From: an uncultured Rhodospirillales bacterium
GTDB taxonomy: Bacteria; Pseudomonadota; Alphaproteobacteria; Reyranellales; Reyranellaceae
DNA: 64,000 bases
Reading direction: 5' to 3'
NCBI GenBank assembly: GCA_945957125.1
Contig: CAMFJT010000001.1
Coordinates: 1 to 64,000 of the forward strand
This document shows positions 1-8,917 of the stretch, piece by piece (position 1 is the stretch's first letter; each line of letters opens with the position of its first letter). Below the pieces are notes generated by a model. It saw only the letters and a list, made by a program, of their open reading frames with translations, searched no databases and had not been told where the DNA came from. The position numbers and the translations under genes were made by a program.

Positions 1-42
1 CCCTTCGAGACGCTCCGCTTCGCTGCGCTCCTCAGGGTGAGG
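1..42. repeat. Dispersed intergenic repeat fragment, REP-like
   Basis: The first 42 bases begin CCCTTCGAGACGC and end GCGCTCCTCAGGG(TGAGG). The outer parts are partly self-complementary, with CCCT near the left end opposing AGGG near the right. I recall this type of short dispersed intergenic palindrome from alphaproteobacterial genomes. Only one copy is visible here and the window edge may cut it, so the call rests on resemblance. Confidence 0.4.
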
Positions 43-96
43 TGATTGGGTCGCGCGACCGCTATGATCCAATGTCCGGCAATAAATTCACAACCT

Positions 97-118
97 CGGA
101 GTGGCGCGGTCCCAGCGA
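97..118. repeat. Single copy of the GAGTGGCGCGGTCCCAGC repeat
   Basis: Twenty-two bases here (CGGAGTGGCGCGG followed by TCCCAGCGA) are identical to positions 4440-4461, and 20 of them recur inverted at 4497-4516. This copy lies just past the 3' end of the luciferase-like gene on the minus strand. It belongs to a dispersed palindromic family found at gene ends in this window. Confidence 0.7.
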
Positions 119-124
119 TGACGC

Positions 125-1207
125 TCAGTACCGCGCGATTACCTGCTCGGCGAAGTCCTTGAGGTTGCGGCGGGCCTCGGCCATCGCGGGCAGGAGCGTG
201 ATCTCGCTGAGGCCCATCGCCTCGCGCTCGCGCAGCATGGCGATGATCTCGTCGGGCGTGCCGACCAGGCCGCCCGTCGCGCGGATCAGGTCCTCGGTGA
301 TGAAGCGGCGTTCCTCGGGCGGCAGGAAGGCGCAATGGCCGAGGTGGACCTGCTGGTAGCGCTTGGCCGGCGGCGTCTCCATCTTCTCGGTGAAGGCGAG
401 ATACTCTTCCCATAGATTGCGGCAGCGCTGGGCGACCGTGCTGGTGTCGCCGTCCTTCTGGTAATATTCCCACCAGTAATGCAGCGTCGCGGCGGCCATC
501 GGGCCGATCTCGTCGATCACCCGGTCGGAGGTCATGCTTTCGCCCGGCCGCAGCACGCAGGCATAGCTCAGCGCGGCGGTGTGGAAGTCCTCGGGGAACG
601 TGCGTCCGACTGCGTCGGCGCCCTGGCGCATCGTCTCGAGGCTCTTCTGCAGGCGCGCGCGGGTCTGGTTGTGCGAGCAGACGCGGCCGTCGCCGTAGGC
701 GCCCGCGGTCTTGAGCGCCAGCGGGCCGTCGGCGGCGACGTAGATCGGCACCGGATGCGCCACGTCGATGAAGCCGCGGTCGGGATGCAGGAAGCGGATC
801 TCCTGCCGCTCGCCGTTCAGCTCGTACTCGACCTCCTCGCCGTGCAGCAGCGCGCGCAGCACGCGGAGATATTCGCGGAACGGGCCGGCCTTCATCGGAT
901 CCTGGCCCATCACGCGCATCGCGGTGTGGCCCGTGCCGATGCCGAGGAAGGTGCGCCCCGGCGCAAGCTGGTTGATCGTGGCGATCGAATGCGCGGCGAC
1001 CGGCGCGAGCCGCACTGGCGCCACCGCCACGCCGGTGCCGAGCCGGATGCGCGAGGTGTTGGCCGCCGCCAGCGCCAGCACGGCATAGGCATCCGAGTAG
1101 AGCATCTGCGAATCGGCGGCCCAGGCGCAGTCGTAGCCCATCGTCTCGAGATCGACGAAGAGCTGCCAGTCCGTGATGCGCGGGGCGACGGTGACACCGA
1201 ATTTCAT
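125..1207 (-). CDS. Luciferase-like (LLM class) flavin-dependent oxidoreductase
   Basis: A 360-residue protein of the bacterial luciferase-like TIM-barrel superfamily, which uses reduced FMN or F420 to oxidise small organic substrates. The N-terminus (MKFGVTVAPRITDW) is the usual first beta strand. The GTGVAVAP strand and the LGIGTGHTAMR segment around residues 85-105 are typical of F420-dependent-type LLM proteins. I chose the ATG at 1207 because the family starts there; an upstream ATG in the same frame would add 19 atypical residues. It lies 7 bases after the alpha/beta hydrolase on the same strand, so the two are probably co-transcribed. The cofactor (FMN or F420) and the substrate cannot be read from the sequence. 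Confidence 0.88.
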   Translation of the reverse strand: MKFGVTVAPRITDWQLFVDLETMGYDCAWAADSQMLYSDAYAVLALAAANTSRIRLGTGVAVAPVRLAPVAAHSIATINQLAPGRTFLGIGTGHTAMRVMGQDPMKAGPFREYLRVLRALLHGEEVEYELNGERQEIRFLHPDRGFIDVAHPVPIYVAADGPLALKTAGAYGDGRVCSHNQTRARLQKSLETMRQGADAVGRTFPEDFHTAALSYACVLRPGESMTSDRVIDEIGPMAAATLHYWWEYYQKDGDTSTVAQRCRNLWEEYLAFTEKMETPPAKRYQQVHLGHCAFLPPEERRFITEDLIRATGGLVGTPDEIIAMLREREAMGLSEITLLPAMAEARRNLKDFAEQVIARY

Positions 1208-1214
1208 GACGACC

Positions 1215-2105
1215 TCACGCCGTGCGGCTGCGGATGAAATTGCCGATCTCGACGCAGCCGGCACGGCCCTCCGACAGGATCGGCGCGAAGAACGGGAAGA
1301 CGTGCACCATGTTCGGCCACACCGCGAGGGTCACGTCGACGCCGGCCGTGTGCAGCTTCTCCGCGAGGCGCGTGGCATCGTCGAGCAGCGTTTCGGCGGT
1401 GCCGACCTGCACCAGGACCGGCGGCAGGCCCTCCAGGCTCGCATGGAGCGGCGCGGCGAGCGGCGTCTTCGCATCCTGGCCGGCGAGATACATCCCCGCC
1501 ATCCAGAGCAGCCCGTCCTTCTGCACCATCGGGTCCTGCGCCGCGCGCCCGGCGATGCTGGCGCCGAGACCTTCGAGATCGACCCAGGGCGAGATGGCGA
1601 CGGCGCAGCCCGGCAGGCCGAGCTTCTGGTCGCGCAGATTGACCAGCGTGGCGACGGTCAGCCCGCCGCCGGCCGAATCGCCGGCGATGGCGATCCGCTT
1701 CGGATCGAGACCCTGCGCCAGCATCCACCGCCACGCCGCGGCGGCGTCCTCGACCGCGGCCGGGAAGGGGTGCTCCGGCGCCAGCCGGTAGTCGATCACC
1801 AGCACCCGCGCGCCCGAGGCGGCGGAGATGTCGTAGGCCAGCCGGCGATGGGTGTTGAGCGAGCCGATGACGTAGCCGCCGCCGTGCAGGTAGAGCACCG
1901 CGCGCGTGGCATCGATGCCGGGTGCCGCGACCCATTCGGCCGGCACGCCGCCGGCGTCCACCGTCTCGCATTTCGCATCGGGCGCGCCGCCCAGCACCAC
2001 CGCCATCTTCTCGTAGCGGGCACGCGACTGGCCGACGTCGGGCGTTTCGGGGGCCGGCCGCGAGCGCAGCAGGGTGACGAGGCTGTCGAGTTGGGTAACG
2101 GTCAT
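1215..2105 (-). CDS. Alpha/beta hydrolase, hormone-sensitive-lipase type esterase
   Basis: A 296-residue soluble serine esterase. The oxyanion-hole motif HGGG is at residues 74-77 and the nucleophile elbow GDSAGG is at about 142-147 (Ser144). A late MVHVF segment supplies the probable catalytic His, with Asp in the LLDD stretch. This pattern is the HSL/GDSAG family, which hydrolyses short acyl esters or lactones. The ATG at 2105 is preceded by GGAGGAG at 2113-2119, which favours it over longer starts. It is the first gene of a two-gene unit with the luciferase-like oxidoreductase. The pairing suggests a Baeyer-Villiger-like oxidation followed by ester hydrolysis, but that is inference. Confidence 0.9.
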   Translation of the reverse strand: MTVTQLDSLVTLLRSRPAPETPDVGQSRARYEKMAVVLGGAPDAKCETVDAGGVPAEWVAAPGIDATRAVLYLHGGGYVIGSLNTHRRLAYDISAASGARVLVIDYRLAPEHPFPAAVEDAAAAWRWMLAQGLDPKRIAIAGDSAGGGLTVATLVNLRDQKLGLPGCAVAISPWVDLEGLGASIAGRAAQDPMVQKDGLLWMAGMYLAGQDAKTPLAAPLHASLEGLPPVLVQVGTAETLLDDATRLAEKLHTAGVDVTLAVWPNMVHVFPFFAPILSEGRAGCVEIGNFIRSRTA

Positions 2106-2342
2106 CGAAAAGGCGCTCCTCCAGGCGGATGTCTTGCGCATATTTCGACCGGCTCGCGCCGGAAGATCAAGCTCCGGCGCGTCTCGAGAGCGTGTGGGTT
2201 CCACCAGCTCTGGGCATGGCGACGCATCTCACGCCACTCCCGTGGCGGTGATGTCGCAAGACGATGCTTGCGAGCGTCTCGCACTTTACCTTGCGCGCCC
2301 GTAAGCGCACTGAAACCTCAGTGTGCGGAAATTCGAGCCCCG

Positions 2343-2729
2343 ATGTTCATCCTCGCGTTCGACGGCAGGCATAAGGTTCTGAAGACCACGATCGTCGGAG
2401 TCCTCTCTTCGGATCTGTTGGGCGCGTTGGACCAGGCCGTCGTCGGATTCACGGCCCTGCACGGCCCCAATCACGGCCTGATCGACCTTACCCAGCTCGA
2501 TGCGATCGCGGTGCCGATCAGCCGGTTGGCCAGCCGTGGACGGCAGCCGCAGGTCAGTCCCGGATGGGAAAGGGTCATCGTCGCGCCGCGCACCGATCTG
2601 CGGGAATGGTCCAGCATCTTCTGCGAGTTCCAGTCCATGGCCGGCCATCGCCCGCCGTTCGTCGTCTCCTCGATGGAAGAGGCCTACCGCGTGCTGAGCC
2701 TCACGGACCCGGTCTTCGAGCCGGTCTAG
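2343..2729 (+). CDS. Small conserved-looking hypothetical protein, STAS/SpoIIAA-like size
   Basis: A 128-residue soluble protein starting MFILAFDGRHKVLKT. It has no signal peptide or membrane segment. Alternating strand/helix character (KTTIVGVLSS, LIDLTQLDAI, VIVAPRTDLREW) and a central LIDLT strand resemble STAS/SpoIIAA-like domains of similar size, but I see no decisive motif. The ribosome-binding site is weak, so the start is uncertain. It precedes the acyl-CoA ligase by about 90 bases on the same strand. The function is unknown. Confidence 0.6.
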   Translation: MFILAFDGRHKVLKTTIVGVLSSDLLGALDQAVVGFTALHGPNHGLIDLTQLDAIAVPISRLASRGRQPQVSPGWERVIVAPRTDLREWSSIFCEFQSMAGHRPPFVVSSMEEAYRVLSLTDPVFEPV

Positions 2730-2817
2730 CGAAGGTTCGACGGGCATTCCAGCAAGCTCTTGAGTGTCTTCGCCGGGGAGTGCAAGCCGTTCCGGGAAGG
2801 CAGGAGGAGGAATGACC

Positions 2818-4383
2818 ATGAACGGCAGCATCGCGCAGGCGCCTACTACCGTGACCATGACCTTGCGGGCGCTGGCGCGCTTTCCCGAGCGCCGCGCGTT
2901 CGTGTGGGATGGCGGCAGCCTGACCTACGGCGCCGCGCACGCGTTGATCGGCCGCCTGCAGGCTGGCCTGGCGGCGGCGGGCCTGCGCAAGGGCCAGACG
3001 GTGGCGTTCCTGAGCGCCAACAGTGCCGAGACCTGGTGCGCGGGCGTGGCGGCCCAGGGACTCGGGCTGGTGGTCACGTGGCTCCATCCGATGGGCGCGC
3101 TCGGCGATCACCTCGACGTCATCGAGGATGCCGAGGTCGAGGCGCTGGTCGTCGATCCCCGCACGCACGGCGAGCGCGGCGGCGAGATCGCGGCCCGGGC
3201 GGCCGACCGGCTCGCCGTCGTGCTCACCATGGGCAAAGCCGATTTCGGGCGCGACCTGCTCGCCGCAGCCGAGCGGATCGGCGCGGCAAGCCCGGTCGAC
3301 CTTGCATCGGCCGGCGATTATTCGATCATCAATTACACCGGCGGCACGACGGGCAAGTCGAAGGGCGCGATCCGCCGCCACCATGCCAGCGCCGACGGCG
3401 TGCTGGCCGTGTCCGCCGACTTCGAGTTCCCCGCCCGGCCGCGCTATCTCGCGGCGGCGCCGATCACCCACGTCTCGGGCACGAAGGTCCTGCCCTCGTT
3501 GTTGCGCGGCGGCGAGGTCCATCTGATGAAGGGTTTCGACCCCGAGAAGTTCCTCGCCACGATCGAGCGCGAGAAGATCAACTTCACGCTCATGGTGCCG
3601 ACCATGATCTATGTGCTGCTCGACAGCCCACGGCTCGACAGGACGGACCTGTCCTCGCTCGAGCTGCTGCTGTACGGCGCCTCGCCGATGTCGCCGACGC
3701 GGCTGGTCGAAGGGTTGGAGCGGATCGGGCCGGTGTTCAGCCAGCTCTACGGCCAGACCGAATGCTATCCGGTGAGCGTTCTGCGTCGCGAGGACCACGA
3801 CGCGAAGCGCCCGGAGCTGTTCGGCTCGTGCGGCTTCCCGCTCTCGTCCTGCGCGGTGAGCCTGCGCGACGAGGACAACGAGGAAGTGAAGCCCGGCGAG
3901 GCGGGCGAGATCTGCCTGCGCTCGGCGCATGCGATGGAGCGCTACTGGAAGCGCCCCGAGCAGACCGAGGAGACCTTCAAGGGCGGCTGGCTGCACACCG
4001 GCGACATCGCCCGCGCCGACGAGCGCGGCTACCTCTATATCGTCGATCGCAAGAAGGACATGATCGTGAGCGGCGGCTTCAACATCTTCCCGCGCGAGGT
4101 CGAGGACGTGATCTCCTCCCATCCCGACGTGGCGATGGTAGCGGTGATCGGCGTGCCGCACGAGAAATGGGGCGAGGCGGTCGCCGCGCTCGTCGTGGCC
4201 AGGCAAGGCGCCCGGCCGGAGGCGGAAACCCTGATGCGGCTGGTGAAGGACCGCAAGGGCGGCGCCCACGCGCCCAAGCAGGTCGAGTTCGTCGACGCCC
4301 TGCCGCTCACCGCCGTCGGCAAGGTCGACAAGAAGGTCCTGCGTGCGAAGTACTGGGCCGGGCAGGCCCGGATGGTGGGCTGA
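2818..4383 (+). CDS. AMP-dependent synthetase/acyl-CoA ligase
   Basis: A 521-residue adenylate-forming enzyme that activates a carboxylic acid as acyl-AMP and then transfers it to CoA. The A3 phosphate-binding loop YTGGTTGKSKG is at about 173-183, A5 YGQTE at about 311, the A7 aspartate in HTGD at about 395, and A8 with the hinge in DRKKDMIVSGG and the FNIFPREVE segment. The A10 lysine in VGKVDKK is near 502. The length is normal for class I ligases. An AGGAGGAGG ribosome-binding site ends at 2810; it fits the ATG at 2818 better than the one at 2812. The acid specificity is unknown. A large REP-like inverted repeat follows the stop codon. Confidence 0.9.
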   Translation: MNGSIAQAPTTVTMTLRALARFPERRAFVWDGGSLTYGAAHALIGRLQAGLAAAGLRKGQTVAFLSANSAETWCAGVAAQGLGLVVTWLHPMGALGDHLDVIEDAEVEALVVDPRTHGERGGEIAARAADRLAVVLTMGKADFGRDLLAAAERIGAASPVDLASAGDYSIINYTGGTTGKSKGAIRRHHASADGVLAVSADFEFPARPRYLAAAPITHVSGTKVLPSLLRGGEVHLMKGFDPEKFLATIEREKINFTLMVPTMIYVLLDSPRLDRTDLSSLELLLYGASPMSPTRLVEGLERIGPVFSQLYGQTECYPVSVLRREDHDAKRPELFGSCGFPLSSCAVSLRDEDNEEVKPGEAGEICLRSAHAMERYWKRPEQTEETFKGGWLHTGDIARADERGYLYIVDRKKDMIVSGGFNIFPREVEDVISSHPDVAMVAVIGVPHEKWGEAVAALVVARQGARPEAETLMRLVKDRKGGAHAPKQVEFVDALPLTAVGKVDKKVLRAKYWAGQARMVG

Positions 4384-4417
4384 GCAAAGTGAATTCCGAG
4401 CGAGCTGGCAGCTCGCG

Positions 4418-4547
4418 GTCCGGAAGAGCATGAGCGCCACGGAGTGGCGCGGTCCCAGCGAAGATCGCGCTCTTACCGTCAGCGGTGCGCCTCATGGCTG
4501 GGACCGCGCCACTCCGTGGCGCTCTTCTCATGGTCTTCCGGACCGGA
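4418..4547. repeat. Large palindromic REP-like element between convergent genes
   Basis: Two arms of more than 40 bases are near-perfect inverted copies. The left arm begins GGTCCGGAAGAGCATGAGCG and runs to about 4459. The right arm runs from about 4497 to the mirrored end near 4547. The shared core (CGGAGTGGCGCGG then TCCCAGC) also occurs at 97-118. The element fills the space between the ligase gene and cysK, whose 3' ends face each other, so it could act as a bidirectional transcription end or RNA-stabilising structure. No T-run is present. Confidence 0.8.
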
Positions 4548-4562
4548 AGAGCTGCTTGATGC

Positions 4563-5645
4563 CTACGGCATCTGGTAGCCCGGCGTGGACTTGGAGATCT
4601 TGACCTCGTCGTCGTTCATGTCCTCGGCGATGCCTTCGAACAGCGGGGTCGTCAGGTAGCGCTCGCCGGTGTCGGGCAGCATGCAGAGCACGACCGAGCC
4701 GGCCGGCGCCTTCTCGGCGACCTGCAGCGCCACCGCGAAGGTCGAGCCGCCCGAGATGCCGGTGAAGATGCCTTCCTTCTGCGCCAGCGCGCGGGCCCAT
4801 TTCACGCCCTCGGCGCCGGCGATCGGCACGCGCTCGTCGTAGTACTTCTTGTCGATCGCCTCCTGAAGCACCAGCGGGATGAAGTCGGGCGTCCAGCCCT
4901 GGATCGGGTGCGGCTCGAACGCCGGATGGCTGACGGCGGGCGATCCGTCGGCGGTGCGCTCCTGGCCCTTGCCGCTGCCGACGAGCTGCGCATTGGCCGG
5001 CTCGCACAGCACGATCTTCGTCTCCGGTCGCTCGCGGCGCAGCACGCGGGCCACGCCGGACAGCGTGCCGCCGGTGCCGTAGCCGCTGACGAACCAGTCG
5101 AGCCGCTCGCCCTTGAAGTCGGCGAGGATCTCGCGCGCCGTCGTCGCCTCGTGGATCTCGGCGTTGGCCGGCGTCTCGAACTGGTGCGCCAGGAACCAGC
5201 CGTGCGCCTTCGCCAGCTCGACGGCCTTCTGGTACATGCCGAAGCCCTTCTGCGCGCGCGGCGTCAGCACGACCTTCGCGCCCAGGATGCGCATCAGCTT
5301 GCGCCGCTCGACCGAGAAGCTGTCGGCCATGGTGACGACCAGCGGATAGCCCTTCTGCGCGCAGACCATCGCCAGGCCGATGCCGGTGTTGCCGCTGGTC
5401 GCCTCGACCACGGTCTGGCCGGGCTTCAGCGTGCCGTTGCGCTCGGCCGCCTCGATGATGTTGACCGCGAGCCGGTCCTTCACCGAGGAGGCCGGATTGA
5501 ACGCCTCGGCCTTGACGTAGAGCCGGACGTTCTTGGGCCCGAGATTGTTGACCCGGATGCACGGCGTATCGCCGATCGTGTCGAGCACGCTGTCGAACAG
5601 CCGACCGCGTCCGTGGGTGGTCCTGACCTGCTTGCCGTCGCTCAT
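4563..5645 (-). CDS. cysK: Cysteine synthase A (O-acetylserine sulfhydrylase)
   Basis: A 360-residue fold-type II PLP enzyme that replaces the acetoxy group of O-acetyl-L-serine with sulfide to make cysteine. The Schiff-base lysine lies in NPASSVKDR (Lys56). The substrate loop SGNTG is at 84-88, the phosphate-binding loop GTGGT at about 190-194, and a late GISGGS segment contacts the PLP pyridine. It is some 40 residues longer than typical CysK, mostly at the C-terminus. The ATG at 5645 is preceded by GGAGGA with 7-8 bases of spacing. It is divergently oriented from the NtaA-type monooxygenase gene, leaving about 90 bases between the starts. A cystathionine beta-synthase-like variant is less likely. 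Confidence 0.9.
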   Translation of the reverse strand: MSDGKQVRTTHGRGRLFDSVLDTIGDTPCIRVNNLGPKNVRLYVKAEAFNPASSVKDRLAVNIIEAAERNGTLKPGQTVVEATSGNTGIGLAMVCAQKGYPLVVTMADSFSVERRKLMRILGAKVVLTPRAQKGFGMYQKAVELAKAHGWFLAHQFETPANAEIHEATTAREILADFKGERLDWFVSGYGTGGTLSGVARVLRRERPETKIVLCEPANAQLVGSGKGQERTADGSPAVSHPAFEPHPIQGWTPDFIPLVLQEAIDKKYYDERVPIAGAEGVKWARALAQKEGIFTGISGGSTFAVALQVAEKAPAGSVVLCMLPDTGERYLTTPLFEGIAEDMNDDEVKISKSTPGYQMP

Positions 5646-5736
5646 GTCGCATTCCTCCGCCGTTCGTGCCGCGGCCCCGTCGACTGGTCCGCCGATTGCA
5701 TCGCGAATCGGACGATAGCAGAAGGAGCGGCGCGTC

Positions 5737-7038
5737 TTGTCGGCAAATCCATTCCACCTCGGCTGGTTTCTTGGAAATAGCTACGGTGTGCATGGCTGGA
5801 ACCAGCAATGGAGCGGCGCCGACGGCGGCGACTGGGCGCAGCCCGACCTCCATATCGACCTCGCCCGGGCGGTGGAGCGGGCCTGCTTCGACTTCCTGCT
5901 GCTCGAGGATTCGGTGTTCGTTCCGGACAGCTACGGCAGCTCGATGGATTTCTACCTGGCGCGCGCCCTGCGGGCGCCGAAGAACGATCCGCTGCCGCTG
6001 GTCCCGCTGCTGGCGCAGGCCACGCGCCGGGTCGGGCTCGTGCCGACGATCTCGACCAGCTTCTATCCGCCCTACCTGCTGGCACGCCTGATCGCCACGC
6101 TCGACCTGATGTCGCACGGCCGGGTCGGCTGCAACTTCGTGACCTCGACGGCCGAGCGCGCGGCGCAGAATTTCGGGCTCGACACCCATCTCGAGCACGA
6201 CCTGCGCTACGAGATGGCCGACGAGTTCGTCGAGCTGGTGACCAAGCTCTGGGACTCGTGGGATGCCGATGCGATCGTGATGGATCGCGAGCGCGGGCTG
6301 TTCGTCGATCCGGCCAAGGTGCGCGCGATCGATTTCAAGGGCCGCTTCTTCGCCTCGCGCGGGCCGCTCAACACCGCCCGCCCGCCGCAGGGCCGTCCCG
6401 TGCTGGTGCAGGCCGGAAACTCGCCGCAGGGCCAGGCCTTCGCGGCCAAGCACATGGATGCCGTGCTCTGTGCCGTCGGCACGATCGGCGAGATGAAGGC
6501 CTTCCGTGCCGCGATGCGCGCGAAGGTCGCCGCTACCGGGCGCGATCCCGACGATTGCAAGATCTTCTACGTGATCATGCCGACCGTGGGCGAGAGCACG
6601 GAAGAGGCCGAGGAGCGCGTGAAGCGTCGCCAGGCCGGCCGCAAGGCCGCGCCCGAGATGGCGCTGGCGCAGATGGCCAGCCTGACCGACATCGACTTCG
6701 CGCAGTTCGACATCGACGCACCGATCGGCGAGCTGACCACCAACGGCCAGCAGGCCACGCTCAAGCGCTTCCTCAAGCAGGGCAACACGCTGCGCGAGAT
6801 TGCCCAGAACTACAGCTATTCCTACGAGGACCTGGTCGGCACGCCCGACGCGGTCGCCGCGCAAATGGCCGAGGTGATGCAGGAGGTCGGCGGCGACGGC
6901 TTCGTCTTCCAGGGCAATCTCTCGCGCCGCTTCATCGCGGAGATCACCGACGGGCTCACGCCGGCCCTGCAGCGGCGCGGGCTGGTGCGCACCGCCTACG
7001 AGCACGAGCATTTCCGCGACAACCTCCTGGCCTTCTGA
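5737..7038 (+). CDS. NtaA/SnaA/DszA-family flavin-dependent monooxygenase
   Basis: A 433-residue luciferase-like monooxygenase of the NtaA/SnaA/DszA branch. These enzymes use FMNH2 from a partner reductase to oxidise substrates such as nitrilotriacetate or organosulfur compounds. Visible marks are the N-terminal HLGWFLGN, the LEDSVF segment, the TSFYPPYLLAR segment and the later GRPVLVQAGNSPQGQ. The start is a TTG at 5737, with GGAG at 5723-5726; no nearer ATG fits. It overlaps the first permease by one base (TGATG) and heads the ABC transporter operon. This suggests that the imported compound is its substrate. No flavin reductase gene is visible nearby. Confidence 0.88.
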   Translation: MSANPFHLGWFLGNSYGVHGWNQQWSGADGGDWAQPDLHIDLARAVERACFDFLLLEDSVFVPDSYGSSMDFYLARALRAPKNDPLPLVPLLAQATRRVGLVPTISTSFYPPYLLARLIATLDLMSHGRVGCNFVTSTAERAAQNFGLDTHLEHDLRYEMADEFVELVTKLWDSWDADAIVMDRERGLFVDPAKVRAIDFKGRFFASRGPLNTARPPQGRPVLVQAGNSPQGQAFAAKHMDAVLCAVGTIGEMKAFRAAMRAKVAATGRDPDDCKIFYVIMPTVGESTEEAEERVKRRQAGRKAAPEMALAQMASLTDIDFAQFDIDAPIGELTTNGQQATLKRFLKQGNTLREIAQNYSYSYEDLVGTPDAVAAQMAEVMQEVGGDGFVFQGNLSRRFIAEITDGLTPALQRRGLVRTAYEHEHFRDNLLAF

Positions 7039-8054
7039 TGCCGCCGCTCGGCAAGATGATCCTGCGACGCCTGCTCTGGGTCTTCCCGGTGGCGTTCGGG
7101 GTCGTCACCATGACGTTCTTCATGGCGCGCGTGCTGAACGGCGATCCGACCGAGCTCTACGCGCCGCCCGAGGCCAGCGACGCGCTGCGCGCCGAGATCC
7201 GCGCCAGGCTGGGCCTCGCCGATCCGCTGCCGCTGCAGTTCGTCCACTATCTGTGGGACCTGCTGCGCCTCGATCTCGGCACCTCGTTCACGACCGGCCA
7301 GAGCGTGGCGTCGGACCTGTGGGACCGGCTTCCCGCCACGCTGGAGCTCGGCCTGCTCGGCCTGTCGCTCGGCATCGTGGTCGGCATCCCGCTCGGCGTG
7401 CTGGCCGCCGTCCATCGCGAGCACTGGCCCGACTTCCTGGTGCGCGGCACGACGCTCAGCGGCATGGCGCTGCCGCAATTCTGGGTCGGGCTGGTGCTGA
7501 TCAGCGTCTTCTTCGTGGACTTCGGCCTCTTGCCGGGGCCGGTCGGGCGCCTGCCGATCGGCATGGCGCTGCCGCCGCGCGTCACCGGCTTCCTGCTGGT
7601 CGACACGCTGCTCGCCGGTCGGCCCGACCTGTGGTGGCTGGCCCTCCAGCAGCTCATCCTGCCGGCGGTGACGCTGGGCTTCAGCAGCGCCGCGCCGATC
7701 GCGCGCGTGACGCGCTCGGCGATGGCCGAGGCGCTGCAGAGCGATTACGTCCGCACCGCCATCGCCATGGGGCACGGCCGGCGCGCCGTATGGTTCCGCT
7801 ACAGCCTGCGCAATGCGCTCCTGCCGGTGATCACGCTGATCGGCGGCGTCGCGGGGCACATCTTCGCCGGCGCCGTGCTGCTCGAATCGATCTTCGCCTG
7901 GCCGGGGCTCGGCCAGTACGCGCTGCAGGCGATCGAGCGCTCGGACTTCGCGGCGCTGCAGGGCTTCGTGATCTACGCCTCGCTGCTCTACGTGCTGGCC
8001 TTCCTGCTGGTCGACCTGCTCTACATGCTCGTCGATCCCCGGATCCGCGCATGA
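7038..8054 (+). CDS. Peptide/nickel-type ABC transporter permease (DppB-like)
   Basis: A 338-residue inner-membrane permease with about six hydrophobic segments. The N-terminal helix (LLWVFPVAFGVVTMTFFMARV) followed by a short periplasmic segment with DPTELY is typical of DppB/OppB proteins. The cytoplasmic EAA-like loop reads about AIAMGHGRRAVWFRYSLRNA, which docks with the ATPases. The C-terminal YMLVDPRIR matches the conserved DPR ending of the family. It starts inside the stop codon of the monooxygenase gene and overlaps the second permease by four bases. It forms the translocation pore with the next gene product. Confidence 0.93.
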   Translation: MPPLGKMILRRLLWVFPVAFGVVTMTFFMARVLNGDPTELYAPPEASDALRAEIRARLGLADPLPLQFVHYLWDLLRLDLGTSFTTGQSVASDLWDRLPATLELGLLGLSLGIVVGIPLGVLAAVHREHWPDFLVRGTTLSGMALPQFWVGLVLISVFFVDFGLLPGPVGRLPIGMALPPRVTGFLLVDTLLAGRPDLWWLALQQLILPAVTLGFSSAAPIARVTRSAMAEALQSDYVRTAIAMGHGRRAVWFRYSLRNALLPVITLIGGVAGHIFAGAVLLESIFAWPGLGQYALQAIERSDFAALQGFVIYASLLYVLAFLLVDLLYMLVDPRIRA

Positions 8055-8917
8055 CGGTCGTGCTCGACTCGCCCAAGGCCGTGGCGCGGCGCCGGCGCAA
8101 GCCGCGCTCCTGGTGGGCGCTGCGGATCGGTATCGGCCTGCTGGCGTTCTATGCCGCCGTGGCGCTGATCTCCTTCGGCTGGACGCCCTACGATCCGCTG
8201 ACGCCGGGCATCGGTGACGGCTACGACGCGCCGAGCTGGGCCTTCCCGCTCGGCACCGACCGGCTCGGCTCGGACATGCTCTCCCGCCTGATGGTCGGCA
8301 CGCGCTACGACCTGGGCATCGCCTTCGTCGCCGTGCTGATCTCCCTCACCGTCGGCACCACCCTCGGGACACTGGCCGGCTATCAGGGCGGCGCGCTCGA
8401 CACGGTGGTGATGCGCGGTGTCGAGATCTTCCAGGCCTTTCCCGGCCTGCTGTTCGCGATGCTGGTGGTGCAGGCGGTCGGCGCCGGCATCGTGAACGTG
8501 ATCCTCGTCCTGTCGTTCGTCGGCATCCCCGATTACCTGCGGCTGGCGCGCGCGGAGATCCACGCCAAGCGCGACTGGCAATATGCCGAGGCGGCGCGCC
8601 TGGCGGGCAACCTGCCGTGGCGCGTCGCTTTCCGCCACCTGCTGCCCAACAGCGTCGGTCCGCTGCTCGCCTTCACCTCGATCAATGCCGCCTTCGCGGC
8701 GCTCGTGACGGCCAGCCTCGGCTTCCTCGGGCTCGGCCTCGGCCCGAACGTGCCCGAATGGGGCAACATGATCGCGCGCGGGCAGGACGGGGTGATGACC
8801 GGCCAGTGGTGGGTCTCGTTCTTCCCGGGCCTCGCCATCCTCGGCCTTACCGGCGGGCTCTACCTGCTGGGCGACGCACTGTCCGACCTCACCGATCCGC
8901 GGCGGCGCGGGCGATGA
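8051..8917 (+). CDS. Peptide/nickel-type ABC transporter permease (DppC-like)
   Basis: A 288-residue second permease. A basic N-terminus precedes a first membrane helix (residues about 22-42). A periplasmic stretch with FPLGTDRLGSDMLSRLMVGTR follows, the hallmark of DppC/OppC proteins. The EAA loop is AEAARLAGNLPWRVAFRHLLPN, and the end reads LSDLTDPR, as usual. ATGA overlaps couple it to both neighbours. It pairs with the DppB-like subunit in the membrane. Confidence 0.93.
   Translation: MTVVLDSPKAVARRRRKPRSWWALRIGIGLLAFYAAVALISFGWTPYDPLTPGIGDGYDAPSWAFPLGTDRLGSDMLSRLMVGTRYDLGIAFVAVLISLTVGTTLGTLAGYQGGALDTVVMRGVEIFQAFPGLLFAMLVVQAVGAGIVNVILVLSFVGIPDYLRLARAEIHAKRDWQYAEAARLAGNLPWRVAFRHLLPNSVGPLLAFTSINAAFAALVTASLGFLGLGLGPNVPEWGNMIARGQDGVMTGQWWVSFFPGLAILGLTGGLYLLGDALSDLTDPRRRGR

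Noticed and set aside
4528..7011. Very long open frame of 827 codons on the minus strand across cysK and the monooxygenase
   Set aside because: It is antisense or out of frame to two genes with clear families. Its product is Arg/Gly/His-rich without motifs, as expected for shadow frames in GC-rich DNA.
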